Shown here: piece after piece, positions 1 to 9,443 of the stretch
Layout: each line of letters begins with the position of its first letter
How positions within the stretch are numbered: the first letter of the stretch is position 1
DNA from: a virus
Length of the DNA: 45,153 nt
Reading direction: 5' to 3' (one strand)
Virus record (IMG/VR): IMGVR_UViG_3300037042_002796
Span: 1-45,153 of that record
The notes under the pieces: generated by a model
Told to the model about the DNA's origin: nothing
Seen by the model: the letters and a program-made list of their open reading frames with translations, nothing else
Database searches by the model: none
Translations under genes and position numbers: made by a program

Positions 1-252
1 GGCATATCGTCTGGGAATTCGCCTATTGTTCCATCAGGTAATTGTACTCTCATTCTAACCTTCCTGTAGCTGGGTTGAATTTACGGATAGTTGGTTGAAG
101 GGAAACATCTAGTCCTTGTCCTAATTTCTTTTTATATAGGTCAGACTCCGCCTTGTATTTTTCTTTGATTTGTTCTAGAGCGCCTTTAGCTTCACTTGGA
201 GACATCTCGCCATTCAAGACAGATTTGCGAATCATGTCGATTTCTCCCTGCC
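1..252. repeat. Left copy of terminal redundancy
   Basis: These 252 bases recur at 44902-45153 with a single difference (T at 125, G at 45026). The repeat lies inside protein-coding sequence, so the contig ends are an arbitrary opening of a circular or circularly permuted molecule of about 44,901 bp. A true packaged direct terminal repeat is possible but less natural, because both pilot-protein genes would be cut by it. Confidence 0.95.
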
Positions 253-1369
253 CAGCGGCTGCCCCTGTAATCTCATGTTTGTAAGCATTAAACATTTGCT
301 CTAAATTGTTCATATACTTAGTTCTTTTTTCTAAGAACTGTCCTCTTTGTTCTTTATCCATACCAGTAATTGTGTTGGCTAAAAGGTCGGTTGCTGCACC
401 TACAACTGGTATGTCACTTGTTTTCTCAGCCTCTTTAGATAACTTAGCACCGGCTTGATTTTTATATGTAAAGAATGCTGGGTCGTAGTCTTTTTCTAAT
501 TGGTCAAACTGAGTTGAATTCTTTTCATTAGTAATAAGATTTTTTTGATTCTCTGTTTGAGTAGGAGTTGTTAAACCTTGCATCTTAATTACAGTACCGT
601 CTGGAGCGACAATTTCCATACCACCATTACCTTTCTCTTTTGGATGCTGGAGGTCATACATTGACTTGTATTCAGATACTTTGTCTAATTGCATAATTTT
701 AAAGTCTAATGCGTTCTTAAAACTAGATATAGGCATGCTACCCATCTGTTTGGCTTGTTCCGCTGTGATGTATTTGTTTCTAGCTGCTTCATCAAGAATA
801 GACAACTGCATCGCTCTAGCATCCGCCGGGGATTTCACTTGGTCCATAGCCAGTCTAGCTGAAGTAGCGAACGCGCCCATCATACCAATCTCTTCTGCTT
901 TTTTATCCTTGAGTTGAGCCATTTCTAATTTGAGCCCTTCCTGAGCATTTTCCTGGGTAGCTTTCCATTTTTTATATTCTTGTTCAACTACAGCTAAGTC
1001 AATCTTTTGGCTATTCAAAGAATATTCTTGGCCCATTTGCTCAGCAGCCATAGCGTTCTCCGCTAGGCGTTGGCTTTTGAGCAGTGCTAGTTTGTTTCTG
1101 TCCATGTCTAAGCTTTGTTGGAATTGACTATTTTGTTGGTCTAGCCTTGCTCGCTCTAAACCATTTTGTCTAAGCATAGCTTCGTCTGATGAACGGATTC
1201 TAGCCATATTCATTCTTTCTTGTGCTGCTCGATTGGCTGCACTATCTTGTTGACTCATTATAGATTGAATTGCCTGTAAACCTAGTGCTCCCACTTGAGG
1301 GAGTTGGGGAGTCCCTACCGCACCTAATGCGAATCCCCTGAAATCTACTGGATTAATTTGAATGGACAT
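50..1369 (-). CDS. Pilot / DNA-injection protein (439 aa)
   Basis: This is probably an internal virion protein ejected with the DNA, in the role of P22 gp7/gp16/gp20. The protein is rich in Ala, Gln, Lys and Glu. Residues about 40-175 look like a long helical coiled coil, and there is no signal peptide. It sits between the 409-residue SPGYQF-type protein and the 660-residue pilot protein, with a 1-bp gap upstream. Its C-terminus lies in the terminal redundancy. The right-hand copy differs by one residue (Lys to Asn in an LYKK stretch). The function is inferred from composition and position; I see no diagnostic motif. Confidence 0.6.
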   Translation of the reverse strand: MSIQINPVDFRGFALGAVGTPQLPQVGALGLQAIQSIMSQQDSAANRAAQERMNMARIRSSDEAMLRQNGLERARLDQQNSQFQQSLDMDRNKLALLKSQRLAENAMAAEQMGQEYSLNSQKIDLAVVEQEYKKWKATQENAQEGLKLEMAQLKDKKAEEIGMMGAFATSARLAMDQVKSPADARAMQLSILDEAARNKYITAEQAKQMGSMPISSFKNALDFKIMQLDKVSEYKSMYDLQHPKEKGNGGMEIVAPDGTVIKMQGLTTPTQTENQKNLITNEKNSTQFDQLEKDYDPAFFTYKNQAGAKLSKEAEKTSDIPVVGAATDLLANTITGMDKEQRGQFLEKRTKYMNNLEQMFNAYKHEITGAAAGQGEIDMIRKSVLNGEMSPSEAKGALEQIKEKYKAESDLYKKKLGQGLDVSLQPTIRKFNPATGRLE

Positions 1370-1370
1370 G

Positions 1371-2600
1371 TTATCTTCCTCCTCGTGCTAAAGCAGCTAG
1401 CATCATTTGAGTTTGTAAGTTACTTGCAAGTATTTGTGCCTGCATGTTACCCGCTTGACTAACGTTTTGGGCCTGTGCTCCACCTGCTCCGACTATCCCT
1501 CCAAATAAACTGTTACCTAGGTTGGCTAGCAAGGAGGCAATATTGTTTCCTGATTGAGCGTAATTGTTACCAACTCCTTGTCCCAGTGCGAACGCTTGGT
1601 CTGAGCCGGTAGGACCTCCTGCAAGGCCTTGCAGTCTGTTCTGATATTGGTTGTACATTGCCTGTTGATTAGCCTGCCAGTTGTTGTATTCCTGATTAGC
1701 CATACCTTGTGCTCTATCCGTCATTGCTCTTAAGCCTGCTCCTGAGTCTAATAGGCCTCTAGATGCACCTTGGCGTTGGACTTGTTTTAATGCTTCGTCA
1801 ACTGCAAATTGATACCCAGGACTTTCTTGGAACCGGTCTACTGCTCCTTGTCCTTCGGTAAGTTGGTACCCAGCAGTATTAAAATAATTATTTAGTGCGT
1901 TGCCTGCACTGCTCTTCATCATAGATAGTGGATTGCCCCCAGATACTTGAGTTCCGGGAATACCTCCTCTAGGGGAGTTTGGACCATTTCCACCTGGGTT
2001 GTACCCGCCTGGGATAGTGATAGGGATATTAGGGAATTGATTTATTCCTCCTGGAGAACTGTAACCGTTTTGATTGCTTCCCCCATCATACATGCCCCCT
2101 AAGTTGCTTCCTGAACCCCCTCCAACTTGACCAGAACCGTACCCTCCTGAACCTCCTCCAGGGCCGCCTAGACCACTTTCTGAGTCACTCCCTCCCGAAG
2201 AACCTCCGGTAACGTAACCTTCAAGGGCGTTTGTTTTATCTCGTAACTCGTCAGGAGAAAGCCAAGCTTCGTCCTTACCTATTACCGTTAAAGGAGCATT
2301 ATATTTATTCTTGATAGAATTCAGGAAAGCATCTGTCATAAAGAAGTCTTTGCCTGTAGCTATCGAAGCTAGTTTGTTTCTCTCTAAGTCAGTTAATCCC
2401 GAGTAGTTAGCCGCATTGAATGTTCCTCCAGTATTAGTTGTACCAAAAGAATTCATTCCTGGAGGAGTGGGACCACTGCCTATAATGTGTGAAGGGGTAT
2501 TAGTGACCCCGACTTGTCCGCCTACTTGCCCACCTATTTGTCCGGGAGACATTGGTCTAAGTAACATCCCCCCGGTAGGTTGATTATTAACTCTTTGCAT
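1371..2600 (-). CDS. Gly-rich DNA-transfer protein, SPGYQF family (409 aa)
   Basis: The N-terminal half (about residues 1-215) is a low-complexity Gly/Ser/Asn/Pro-rich region. The C-terminal half carries the pattern SPGYQFAVDEALKQ followed by ASRGLLDSG, a helical stretch with QEYNNW, and LQGLAGG. This pattern is common in phage DNA-transfer and tail-needle-associated proteins encoded between the tail hub and the injection genes. Residues after 330 alternate Ala/Gly/Gln-rich helices that could be membrane-active. The start overlaps the stop of the upstream repeat protein by one base. Family membership is recognised; the exact role is inferred. Confidence 0.65.
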   Translation of the reverse strand: MQRVNNQPTGGMLLRPMSPGQIGGQVGGQVGVTNTPSHIIGSGPTPPGMNSFGTTNTGGTFNAANYSGLTDLERNKLASIATGKDFFMTDAFLNSIKNKYNAPLTVIGKDEAWLSPDELRDKTNALEGYVTGGSSGGSDSESGLGGPGGGSGGYGSGQVGGGSGSNLGGMYDGGSNQNGYSSPGGINQFPNIPITIPGGYNPGGNGPNSPRGGIPGTQVSGGNPLSMMKSSAGNALNNYFNTAGYQLTEGQGAVDRFQESPGYQFAVDEALKQVQRQGASRGLLDSGAGLRAMTDRAQGMANQEYNNWQANQQAMYNQYQNRLQGLAGGPTGSDQAFALGQGVGNNYAQSGNNIASLLANLGNSLFGGIVGAGGAQAQNVSQAGNMQAQILASNLQTQMMLAALARGGR

Positions 2601-3337
2601 TACATCACTCTCGGTTGGTTAGGGAATTGTGGACGACCTATCCCCATATTAGGACCTTGTAGTAATCCGCCATTTGGATATTGTGGGCGACCTATTCCCA
2701 TCATCGGGTAATCAGGAACGTTGTCAATTTGCTCGATGCCTGAGTATTGAGGTTGTCCAATTCCCATCATTGGCTGGTTAGGAATTTGTGGGCGACCTAT
2801 TCCCATGTTAGGTTGGTTTGGAATTTGAGGCTGTCCGATTCCCATCATAGGAGGACTAGGAATTTGAGGCTGTCCAATTCCCATGGTCGGTTGATTAGGT
2901 ATTTGTGGGCGTCCTATCCCCATGGTTGGTTGATTAGGAATTTGAGGCTGTCCGATTCCCATCATTGGTTGGTTAGGAATTTGAGGTTGCCCAATTCCCA
3001 TCATAGGGGGACTAGGGATTTGAGGCTGTCCGATTCCCATATTAGGTTGGTTAGGGATTTGAGGTTGTCCAATTCCCATGTTCGGATATTGCGGCTGTCC
3101 AATTCCCATCATTGGGTAATCGGGTACGTTATCAATTGATTCATGGTATTGGGGCTGTCCAATTCCCATGTTCGGATTTTGTCCCATGTATTGAGGCTGT
3201 CCAATTCCCATGTTCCCCATGTATTGAGGTTGTCCCATTCCATAACTTGGTTGACCCATATATTGGGGAAGCTTCCACGACATTCTTCTTGCCCAAGGGC
3301 CTTGTAGTAGCCCACTAAACGGTTGTTGATTAAACAT
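2600..3337 (-). CDS. 12-residue tandem-repeat virion-associated protein (245 aa)
   Basis: Almost the whole protein is built of degenerate repeats of MGIGQPQIPNQP, or shorter MGIGQPQY versions, from about residue 25 to 240. It is Pro, Gln and Gly rich with almost no charge, and has no predicted transmembrane segment. I do not recognise a family. Repeats of this kind form extended polyproline-like or amyloid-like rods. The position between two injection-type genes suggests a virion component, perhaps an internal or needle-like protein. The start codon touches the stop of the upstream 145-residue gene. Confidence 0.6.
   Translation of the reverse strand: MFNQQPFSGLLQGPWARRMSWKLPQYMGQPSYGMGQPQYMGNMGIGQPQYMGQNPNMGIGQPQYHESIDNVPDYPMMGIGQPQYPNMGIGQPQIPNQPNMGIGQPQIPSPPMMGIGQPQIPNQPMMGIGQPQIPNQPTMGIGRPQIPNQPTMGIGQPQIPSPPMMGIGQPQIPNQPNMGIGRPQIPNQPMMGIGQPQYSGIEQIDNVPDYPMMGIGRPQYPNGGLLQGPNMGIGRPQFPNQPRVM
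2750..3250 (-). repeat. 36-bp coding tandem repeats
   Basis: About a dozen copies of a roughly 36-bp unit encode MGIGQPQ-IPNQP variants on the minus strand. Copies differ mostly at synonymous positions and at the IPNQP/IPSPP block, so repeat number probably changes by slippage or recombination. The copies are contiguous and in frame with no spacers, so this is not a CRISPR array. Confidence 0.85.
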
Positions 3338-3774
3338 TAATATCCTCTTTGTTGGGGAATCTGACCTAACAGACCTTGGTTAAATGAATTGGCTATTGCC
3401 GCTTGTCCAGGAAGATTGGCATCTCCTCGAGCTTGGTTTTCTAATGCTGAAGCTAGTTGGAAACTTCCCGCGCTAGGTCTAGCTAGTCCTAGAGAGTCTT
3501 GGTAAGCGTCTAGCGCCTGATATGTTGCTAATCGCTGTGGTGCATTTAAGGCCTGAGACATGTCAAAACCTTGTGCCATTGCTTTGTTAGATTGTCCTAG
3601 GTACGCCTTTGACGCATCTATTGCCGACTTATTATACTTTTGAGCTTGAGCAATACCCTGATTTAGTGCACTATTTAAATAATTGTTGGCAGTGTTTGCC
3701 CAATCTGCAGCATTGAAATTAACTAGGTACTTACTAATATCTATTCCCTGCTGTCCATTACTACCGGCTATCAT
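3337..3774 (-). CDS. Small Ala/Gln-rich structural protein (145 aa)
   Basis: This is a hypothetical protein rich in Ala, Asn and Gln, probably mostly helical, with segments such as NNYLNSALNQGIAQAQKY. The composition resembles the neighbouring injection proteins, and it ends with a Gln/Arg/Gly tail. It overlaps the upstream GNAT gene by 4 bp and abuts the repeat-protein gene, so translation is likely coupled. A virion or injection role is inferred from context only. Confidence 0.55.
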   Translation of the reverse strand: MIAGSNGQQGIDISKYLVNFNAADWANTANNYLNSALNQGIAQAQKYNKSAIDASKAYLGQSNKAMAQGFDMSQALNAPQRLATYQALDAYQDSLGLARPSAGSFQLASALENQARGDANLPGQAAIANSFNQGLLGQIPQQRGY

Positions 3775-4214
3775 TGTTGTCCCCCTGATAATATGTATTG
3801 ATCCATTAATTCCCCTTCTTTCTTTATAGATTTTGGCAGTATTCCGATAAGGCTAAACCCCATTCTTTCTGCATACCTCTTAGCTGGTTCGTAGGGAGTC
3901 ATCACTAAGAAGTTAACATCTTTAATTCTCTTTTTCATATACTCTACTACTTGTATCCCCCACTGCTCAGAACCTTTCCCCCTGTATTCCTGTTTAATAA
4001 CTATGTGTGGAATCCAAGTGGTTAGATTTAAGTTCTCTAGTTTTATCAGTCCTGCAGTTTTACTACCTTGTTTTAAAATAAACCAGAGAGCATTTTCTAA
4101 ATCTGGCTTGAAATCTTCGTAGCTTGGGCAGCCATCAAAAATGACTAGCTCGTAGTAATCTTTTAAGCAGCTCTTAATCTCTTGCGCACATGTAGTGTTA
4201 AGAATGGATTTCAT
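3771..4214 (-). CDS. GNAT-like acetyltransferase (147 aa)
   Basis: The pattern fits the Gcn5-related N-acetyltransferase fold. There is an acceptor beta strand followed by the acetyl-CoA loop in QEYRGKGSEQWG (about residues 77-88) and the late motif AKRYAERMGFSLIG. Such proteins transfer acetyl from acetyl-CoA to amines. In P22-like phages a GNAT-fold protein can also act in head completion (the gp14-type proteins, as I recall), so the fold may be structural or catalytic here. It lies within the late operon with 4-bp overlaps on both sides. Confidence 0.65.
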   Translation of the reverse strand: MKSILNTTCAQEIKSCLKDYYELVIFDGCPSYEDFKPDLENALWFILKQGSKTAGLIKLENLNLTTWIPHIVIKQEYRGKGSEQWGIQVVEYMKKRIKDVNFLVMTPYEPAKRYAERMGFSLIGILPKSIKKEGELMDQYILSGGQQ

Positions 4215-4552
4215 CTAAATAGGTCCCTCACGGTGTTCTCTATCCAAGCTTGCTCTTCAGCGTATTGTAACTCTAGTCTAGCTTGGTCTGCTTTTTCTTG
4301 GTCTAGCTGTTCGTTTATATCCCAAGCTTCTGTCTCTATATTGAACCATTTCCTACTTTCAATCTTCTCTTTTGTCCATATTAAATTTACTTCGTTAGCA
4401 ATATCTTCAAAGTCACGACCATTAGACTCTACGAAATTGATTAATTGACCCCAATCCCCAGGAGCAAAAGCGCATCTATGTTTAACCCCATCTTTATCTA
4501 TATATACCGAAAAACATCCTTGCGCATTTATACTATCTATACCGTATAACAT
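4211..4552 (-). CDS. Hypothetical late protein (113 aa)
   Basis: The N-terminal half is probably beta-rich, and the C-terminal half is an acidic helix with heptad-like spacing (residues about 75-110). I recognise no motif. It overlaps the end of the 791-residue fibre gene by 16 bp and the start of the GNAT gene by 4 bp. A small gene directly after a fibre gene is often a fibre chaperone or attachment subunit, but that is only positional inference. Confidence 0.55.
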   Translation of the reverse strand: MLYGIDSINAQGCFSVYIDKDGVKHRCAFAPGDWGQLINFVESNGRDFEDIANEVNLIWTKEKIESRKWFNIETEAWDINEQLDQEKADQARLELQYAEEQAWIENTVRDLFR

Positions 4553-6912
4553 AACTGCATCCTTATCGTGTGTTGAACGCCTGTAGGGAACTGCGTAGTA
4601 CTAAACCCAGTTGCACCTGCTCCGCTACCTATACCGAAAGATAAAAATGTTGTGCCTCCGGATGATATCCGGAATATTGGTGCCGTTCTAGATGCGGGGT
4701 AATTAAAATTGGTGTCGTTAGACATTGCCCCTATAACAGTTGCAGACGCAGTAAATGGAGCTCCTGTTATTTGAATGGCGCCACTTGCTGTGGTGTATGT
4801 GGGGGTGAACGTTAATGCTATCACAGCATTGACAAATGCGCCGATTCTAACATAAGTGCCTGATTGGTTCACGTAACTTACACTAAGGTCCCCAGGGGTC
4901 GCGAATGTCACAACGGGAGTGAATGTACCCTCGTCATAATAGTTTAGTGCGTCCTGGCCGAAATTAATACTAGTGGCGGTAGCCACACCGAGTACTGGGG
5001 TAACTAATGTTGGGCTAGTCGCGTGTACGTTAGCCCCGGTGCCTGTCTCATCCGTCAATAAAGAAGCTAAATTAGCACTCGAAGAGGTGGTCATGAATGT
5101 ACGCATTGCAGAAGATAAATCGGCTAGTGCCGCAGTTCCAGAGCCTGTAAAATATGGTAGTTTATCCGCCGCACTGGTTAACCCTGCAATTGCTGCTAAC
5201 TCTGCATCGTACGCCTGTACGTTTGTTCCTATCGCTAACCCTAATGTAGTCCTAGCTGTAGCTGCATCAGCATCGTCTAACACACTGCGAGCAAAGCTAG
5301 TACATGTAATTTCTTCTACGTCTCCACTGCCTGCAGTACTCCGCCCTAGCAATCTATCTGTAGCGCTTACATTCTGCATTTTAGCGTATGTAACGGCGTC
5401 ATTATCAATCGTCCATACTGTACCGCTTGAAGAGACGGTAATGTCTCCTTTGTCTCCATCCGTCACCCCTCCACCCGATAAATCAGCAATTGATTGTGCA
5501 GTGACATATTTAAATGCATCTGCAGCGCTGGTATCCTTAATAAGAACTTTATCATCGGTGGCTACTGTTACGCTTGCTGGAGTAGTTAGTGTTGTAGCGT
5601 TAGACCCGGCAGATGCTGTTACATCCCCTGTCAATGCTGCTCTACTAAGTAATGGAGTTGCGTCTGTATACACAAGGGTAGAATCTACCATTGCTCCAAC
5701 TGCGTCCTGGGCTAATTCTGTTAACGATGTTCCTAGCAGTATTTGTTGTTTCCAATTTGTACTGTCATAGGCTAAATATAATTGAACTTCCCCTGCACCA
5801 ATTGTTGTTGGGGAGTTTACTCCTAAACCTACACTGTCTCCACTTGCGGGGAATACTTGGAGGGTGTTGACTCCGTTATTTATAATCCAAATATTTTTAC
5901 CTGCAGAAGCAGTCATCAAAGTAACGGTGTCGTTAGTGTTAGCTACAGTGCTTACTTCATTTATCTCTGCGGTTAAGGCCCCTTGTCCTTGCGTCTGTGT
6001 AGTACTGGCAGTGATGCCGGTTATAACTTTTCTATGTAGATATGTATCGATATTAACGTCCGTCAGGTGAGTAAATGCTCTACCTGAGGTTGCAATTTTG
6101 TAAACTTGGTTGACGTTTAATCCGTTTGTCGTAGCAAAAATAAAGTTGTTACTATCAAAATTAGCTAGTCCCATGGACCAAGCTACTGCACCGTCAGTGC
6201 CATAAGATACTGCGGCATTGGCTAATGCGCTCGCGCTGTTCTCGTCACTCATTACGCGTATTTCCGCGGATGACCTCAAGCCTGCGAATTCTGCCGAAAA
6301 TGCCGAGCTCCCTGCTCCGGATTGAGTAAATGAAAACTGGTCTAGGCCTCCCGCAGGTACTGTGAATACTAATGGATTAGATGATGAGTCAGATGCCACT
6401 GTACTACCGTTGAAGTTGATGTTATCAACTGTTAGGTCCCCGACTATATCTACACTGCCTGCACCGTCTGTAGTGAACCCAGAATCCCCTCCAAACTCTC
6501 CATTACTGTTGTATTGGATTTGAGTGTTGCTCCCCCCAGGGCTTGCTACAGAAAGCGCTGCTACGTCTCTTAAACTTGTCTTTCTGATTCTGGATAGGTC
6601 GGATGCGTCCGCTATTAAAATTTCGTCTTCTAAGGCTGCTTGAGCGTTAATCTGTCCAGTAATGTCAACCGCTACGTCATTAGCGTTAACTACTATCCCT
6701 TCGCCCTCTCCTACGTTAACTGTGCTTACTGCCCCAGTGCCTTCAATACCTGCTCCAGCTATAACGGTGTTATCTGCTCCTGTACCGCTATCTAAATCCC
6801 CAACGCTGGAAATAAAGGCGCGTAAGAATTCATACCAAACAGGATGAATGACTCCTTGTTCATTAGTGAGCGGTAAACCTACGGAGGGTATCTTTTTTAC
6901 AGTGTTGACCAA
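4537..6912 (-). CDS. Tail fibre / receptor-binding protein (791 aa)
   Basis: The N-terminus (LTNEQGVIHPVWYEFLRAF, residues about 14-32) is a segment I associate with phage fibre proteins of this group. It is followed by hundreds of residues of Ser/Thr/Ala/Gly/Val-rich repeats typical of trimeric beta fibres. A stretch near residues 395-475 is nearly duplicated in the 352-residue fibre-like gene at 9443-10501. The C-terminal 100 residues (FTPVVTFATPG onward) look like a compact receptor-binding domain. No chaperone or peptidase domain is visible at the end. It is probably the main host-range determinant. Confidence 0.75.
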   Translation of the reverse strand: MVNTVKKIPSVGLPLTNEQGVIHPVWYEFLRAFISSVGDLDSGTGADNTVIAGAGIEGTGAVSTVNVGEGEGIVVNANDVAVDITGQINAQAALEDEILIADASDLSRIRKTSLRDVAALSVASPGGSNTQIQYNSNGEFGGDSGFTTDGAGSVDIVGDLTVDNINFNGSTVASDSSSNPLVFTVPAGGLDQFSFTQSGAGSSAFSAEFAGLRSSAEIRVMSDENSASALANAAVSYGTDGAVAWSMGLANFDSNNFIFATTNGLNVNQVYKIATSGRAFTHLTDVNIDTYLHRKVITGITASTTQTQGQGALTAEINEVSTVANTNDTVTLMTASAGKNIWIINNGVNTLQVFPASGDSVGLGVNSPTTIGAGEVQLYLAYDSTNWKQQILLGTSLTELAQDAVGAMVDSTLVYTDATPLLSRAALTGDVTASAGSNATTLTTPASVTVATDDKVLIKDTSAADAFKYVTAQSIADLSGGGVTDGDKGDITVSSSGTVWTIDNDAVTYAKMQNVSATDRLLGRSTAGSGDVEEITCTSFARSVLDDADAATARTTLGLAIGTNVQAYDAELAAIAGLTSAADKLPYFTGSGTAALADLSSAMRTFMTTSSSANLASLLTDETGTGANVHATSPTLVTPVLGVATATSINFGQDALNYYDEGTFTPVVTFATPGDLSVSYVNQSGTYVRIGAFVNAVIALTFTPTYTTASGAIQITGAPFTASATVIGAMSNDTNFNYPASRTAPIFRISSGGTTFLSFGIGSGAGATGFSTTQFPTGVQHTIRMQLCYTV
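5480..5713 (-). repeat. Fibre module, copy 1
   Basis: This segment encodes AQDAVG, LVYTD, TPLLSRAALTGDVTASAG and TVATDDKVLIKDTS. It has a close counterpart at about 9968-10190. The proteins are nearly identical while the DNA has diverged at many third positions, so the exchange is not very recent. Confidence 0.8.
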
Positions 6913-6924
6913 TTTATTCTATTC

Positions 6925-8388
6925 CTACCAGCTACCGGCTTGAGCCCTAACGCTGGATTGCATAATTATTATGTCCACTGGGTCTGAAACTTTAAACTCG
7001 ATTACCCAGTTTCTACTAGTGCCTAATTTAGATTTTTGGACTTTGAAATCGTATTCCCCTAACGGGCCTAACTTTAGAAACTCTTCTGTTTCAAATGTGT
7101 TGCCGCCGTTCAAGGAGTATCTTAACATCATAATTGGGTCGCTGCCCTGTCCGGTAGTCTTTCCGAATCCTGAATTGACATCTATCTCTAGGTCGTAGAC
7201 AGATATGTTTTTTAGTTCTTGATTAAGGATTGGAGATATTCTGCGGCATTCCCTTACCAGCCCATCGTCGGTGGTTACTGAAGGGTCTTCTTTGAATATC
7301 TTACCAGAGTACCAGTCTCCTAAAAGGTTCATGCCTTTAAACTGAGCTGAGCATTTTCCTCTGTAAACACTTTGTTTCTTACTTCCGTCTACGTCTAAGG
7401 CTGGTTTTTGAGACTGTCTCTCATGCCATAACCCTGTTGACATGTCGTAAACTAGAGTAGTATTTAATGAGGGAAAGTGAAGGTTATAAAATATGTGTCC
7501 ATCCTTGGAGATAAATACATAACCCTCAGCATCCTCATTTGTCTGTTCGTTAATCTTGCTGCATATTGCGGGAGTAGATATGGGGTTGAGAGCATAATTA
7601 GTGCCCATCATATAAATTTCTGAGCCTCCATTTGTACTCCTACCTAGGAAGAATACTCCTCCGTGCCAAGAGGCTATACTGTCTCTTGCGGTTAATCCAT
7701 AATAAATTGATGTTCTGGCTTGACGAATAAATGGGGTTTCTCCATCATTTATGTAAACCTCAATAGTGTCTGAACCAAAGCAATATATCTCTTCTCTAAA
7801 TGTTGCTACTGCTTTCACTTTGTCAGACTTAAAGGAAGGAGTAAAGAAATTAAGTCCATCCCAGGTTAGTCCTTCTCCCAATTCAGAGAATGTGACTCTA
7901 CCATTATTGTCTGATATAATAAAGTACCCATCCGCGTAAGCTAATGTTCCGCCTCCTGGGTAATCTGTGTCAGTAATTCTTGTTAATACGTTTGTTCCTA
8001 AATCAAATATGTACCCTGCTTGAGGGTCTTGAATCATCAGTTCACTGTTATTGTTAATTTCCATGTACACTTTAGATTTAGTACCGGAAGTAATTCCTGC
8101 TAGTGACCCTCTTGAGGTCATTGTGCCGTCATAAAACACTTCGTATAAAGTAGTATCTACTACTGCGAAACATCTTTCTTCTGTTAATGTTCTAGCAGTA
8201 AATATCCCTCTCACACAGCTTCCAGTGGCTTCTGCATGTTCTGTTAAGCCTGGTCTCGGGACTAAAGCTATTTTGGTTTTATCCCTCTCCTCGTCTTTAG
8301 ATACTTTAGGATACCAATTAATTGTACGCTGAGAATTCCAGTCTTTAAATTTCTGTTCGTATGTTCCACCCAGTAAATCAATTATCAT
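6925..8388 (-). CDS. Tail hub / packaged-DNA stabilization protein, P22 gp10-like (487 aa)
   Basis: In P22, gp10 plugs the portal after DNA packaging and connects to the needle and tailspikes. Here the N-terminus has the family pattern GGTYEQKFKDWNSQRTINWYP, then RPGL, then a series of beta-propeller-like strands with repeated aromatic/Gly turns (LGRSTNGGSEIYMMG). The C-terminus is a beta-rich region ending in a Trp. The length is close to that of P22 gp10 (about 470 aa). It follows the adaptor gene at 8484-9443 after a 95-bp gap. Confidence 0.8.
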   Translation of the reverse strand: MIIDLLGGTYEQKFKDWNSQRTINWYPKVSKDEERDKTKIALVPRPGLTEHAEATGSCVRGIFTARTLTEERCFAVVDTTLYEVFYDGTMTSRGSLAGITSGTKSKVYMEINNNSELMIQDPQAGYIFDLGTNVLTRITDTDYPGGGTLAYADGYFIISDNNGRVTFSELGEGLTWDGLNFFTPSFKSDKVKAVATFREEIYCFGSDTIEVYINDGETPFIRQARTSIYYGLTARDSIASWHGGVFFLGRSTNGGSEIYMMGTNYALNPISTPAICSKINEQTNEDAEGYVFISKDGHIFYNLHFPSLNTTLVYDMSTGLWHERQSQKPALDVDGSKKQSVYRGKCSAQFKGMNLLGDWYSGKIFKEDPSVTTDDGLVRECRRISPILNQELKNISVYDLEIDVNSGFGKTTGQGSDPIMMLRYSLNGGNTFETEEFLKLGPLGEYDFKVQKSKLGTSRNWVIEFKVSDPVDIIIMQSSVRAQAGSW

Positions 8389-8483
8389 ATGTAATATTTC
8401 CGGCCTGTTTTTTATTACACTAATGTCGTATTTTTGTAATGTAACTTGTTAATTCTTAAAAGCTTTTTGGCTACTTATTGTTT

Positions 8484-9443
8484 TTAGTGGTAGTGGGAAT
8501 TGTCGTAACCACTAGGTAATAAAAATAACGGGTCTTCGTCTGAATCGAAGTCCCTGGCTATTGTTTTGTATTCGTCTGCTTTCGCTTGGATAATAGGTAG
8601 TTCTTGGAATTTACCGTATGCTACCATTAGCTCCGCAGCTAGCCCATAAATTAAGGGAAGCGTCCATTCTGTGGGAAAATCTACACTATCTGTTCCGCTA
8701 TCTACGTCCTCTATTGCTTCTTGGTAAGTAAATTCTAATAAGACGTTCACGTCTGCTGGGCGTGGGAAGACATACAGCTTTCCTGCTCCTAATAGCTTGT
8801 CGTAATAGAAGTTACATGGTGCCCCATCAGTAGTTTTAAGAGGTATGTTAAAATACTCTGCGTAACCTATTTGTCCTACATGGGTGGATATCTTTTGTTC
8901 ATCTAATTGGACTCTTCTCATATCTAAGATACGTAAAGGTCTATCGCCGATTTTATTTGTGTAAGTTATTACCGTGTTGCCTGCGGCGGCTGCACCGGTT
9001 AATGCTGCTGTTATCGTAACCTGAGTAGTACTATCTACGCTTACGATTGTGGTCCATTGTCTGGTGCCATCATCTAGTTCTATGCCGATGTTATCGGCTG
9101 CTGTCATACCAGTAGTACTAGTAAGAGATAAGACAGTTTGTCCACTTGCTTCTGCTGTTGAAATCGTTGTATCGACAAATGTATTAGCACAGTGGTCTCC
9201 ACTGGCAGAGATTGAGTATTGCTCATCTTGGTAGGCCGTAAATAGAGTAGCCTGCCTGCGGTTCCATAATTGAATCCCTTCCGCTTGCCACAGTTTAATC
9301 ATGCTCTGAAAGATATCTACCGCGAATGCGTGGTCGTCCCCTCTAGAGGCCTGGTTTAAATTGACTATGTTTGCCATGTGCATAGCGCGTTTTATAATTG
9401 TATCGCGGTCTAAGGCAAAGTTAAAACTATTACTGGTAGACAT
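8484..9443 (-). CDS. Head-tail adaptor, gp4-like (319 aa)
   Basis: The N-terminal helical part (MANIVNLNQASRGDDHAF; LWQAEGIQLW) and the C-terminal part (FPTEWTLPLIYGLAAELMVAYG) match phage adaptor proteins that form the ring below the portal. Between them, residues about 80-155 carry a beta-sandwich-like insertion rich in Thr/Ser (SGQTVLSLTSTTGM, IGIELDDGTRQWTTI) that P22 gp4 lacks. The insertion could decorate the neck. The gene overlaps the 352-residue gene by one base. Confidence 0.7.
   Translation of the reverse strand: MSTSNSFNFALDRDTIIKRAMHMANIVNLNQASRGDDHAFAVDIFQSMIKLWQAEGIQLWNRRQATLFTAYQDEQYSISASGDHCANTFVDTTISTAEASGQTVLSLTSTTGMTAADNIGIELDDGTRQWTTIVSVDSTTQVTITAALTGAAAAGNTVITYTNKIGDRPLRILDMRRVQLDEQKISTHVGQIGYAEYFNIPLKTTDGAPCNFYYDKLLGAGKLYVFPRPADVNVLLEFTYQEAIEDVDSGTDSVDFPTEWTLPLIYGLAAELMVAYGKFQELPIIQAKADEYKTIARDFDSDEDPLFLLPSGYDNSHYH

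Noticed and set aside
2750-3250. Regular 36-bp repeats suggesting a CRISPR array
   Set aside because: The units are contiguous, in frame and encode a repeating peptide; there are no spacers of unique sequence.
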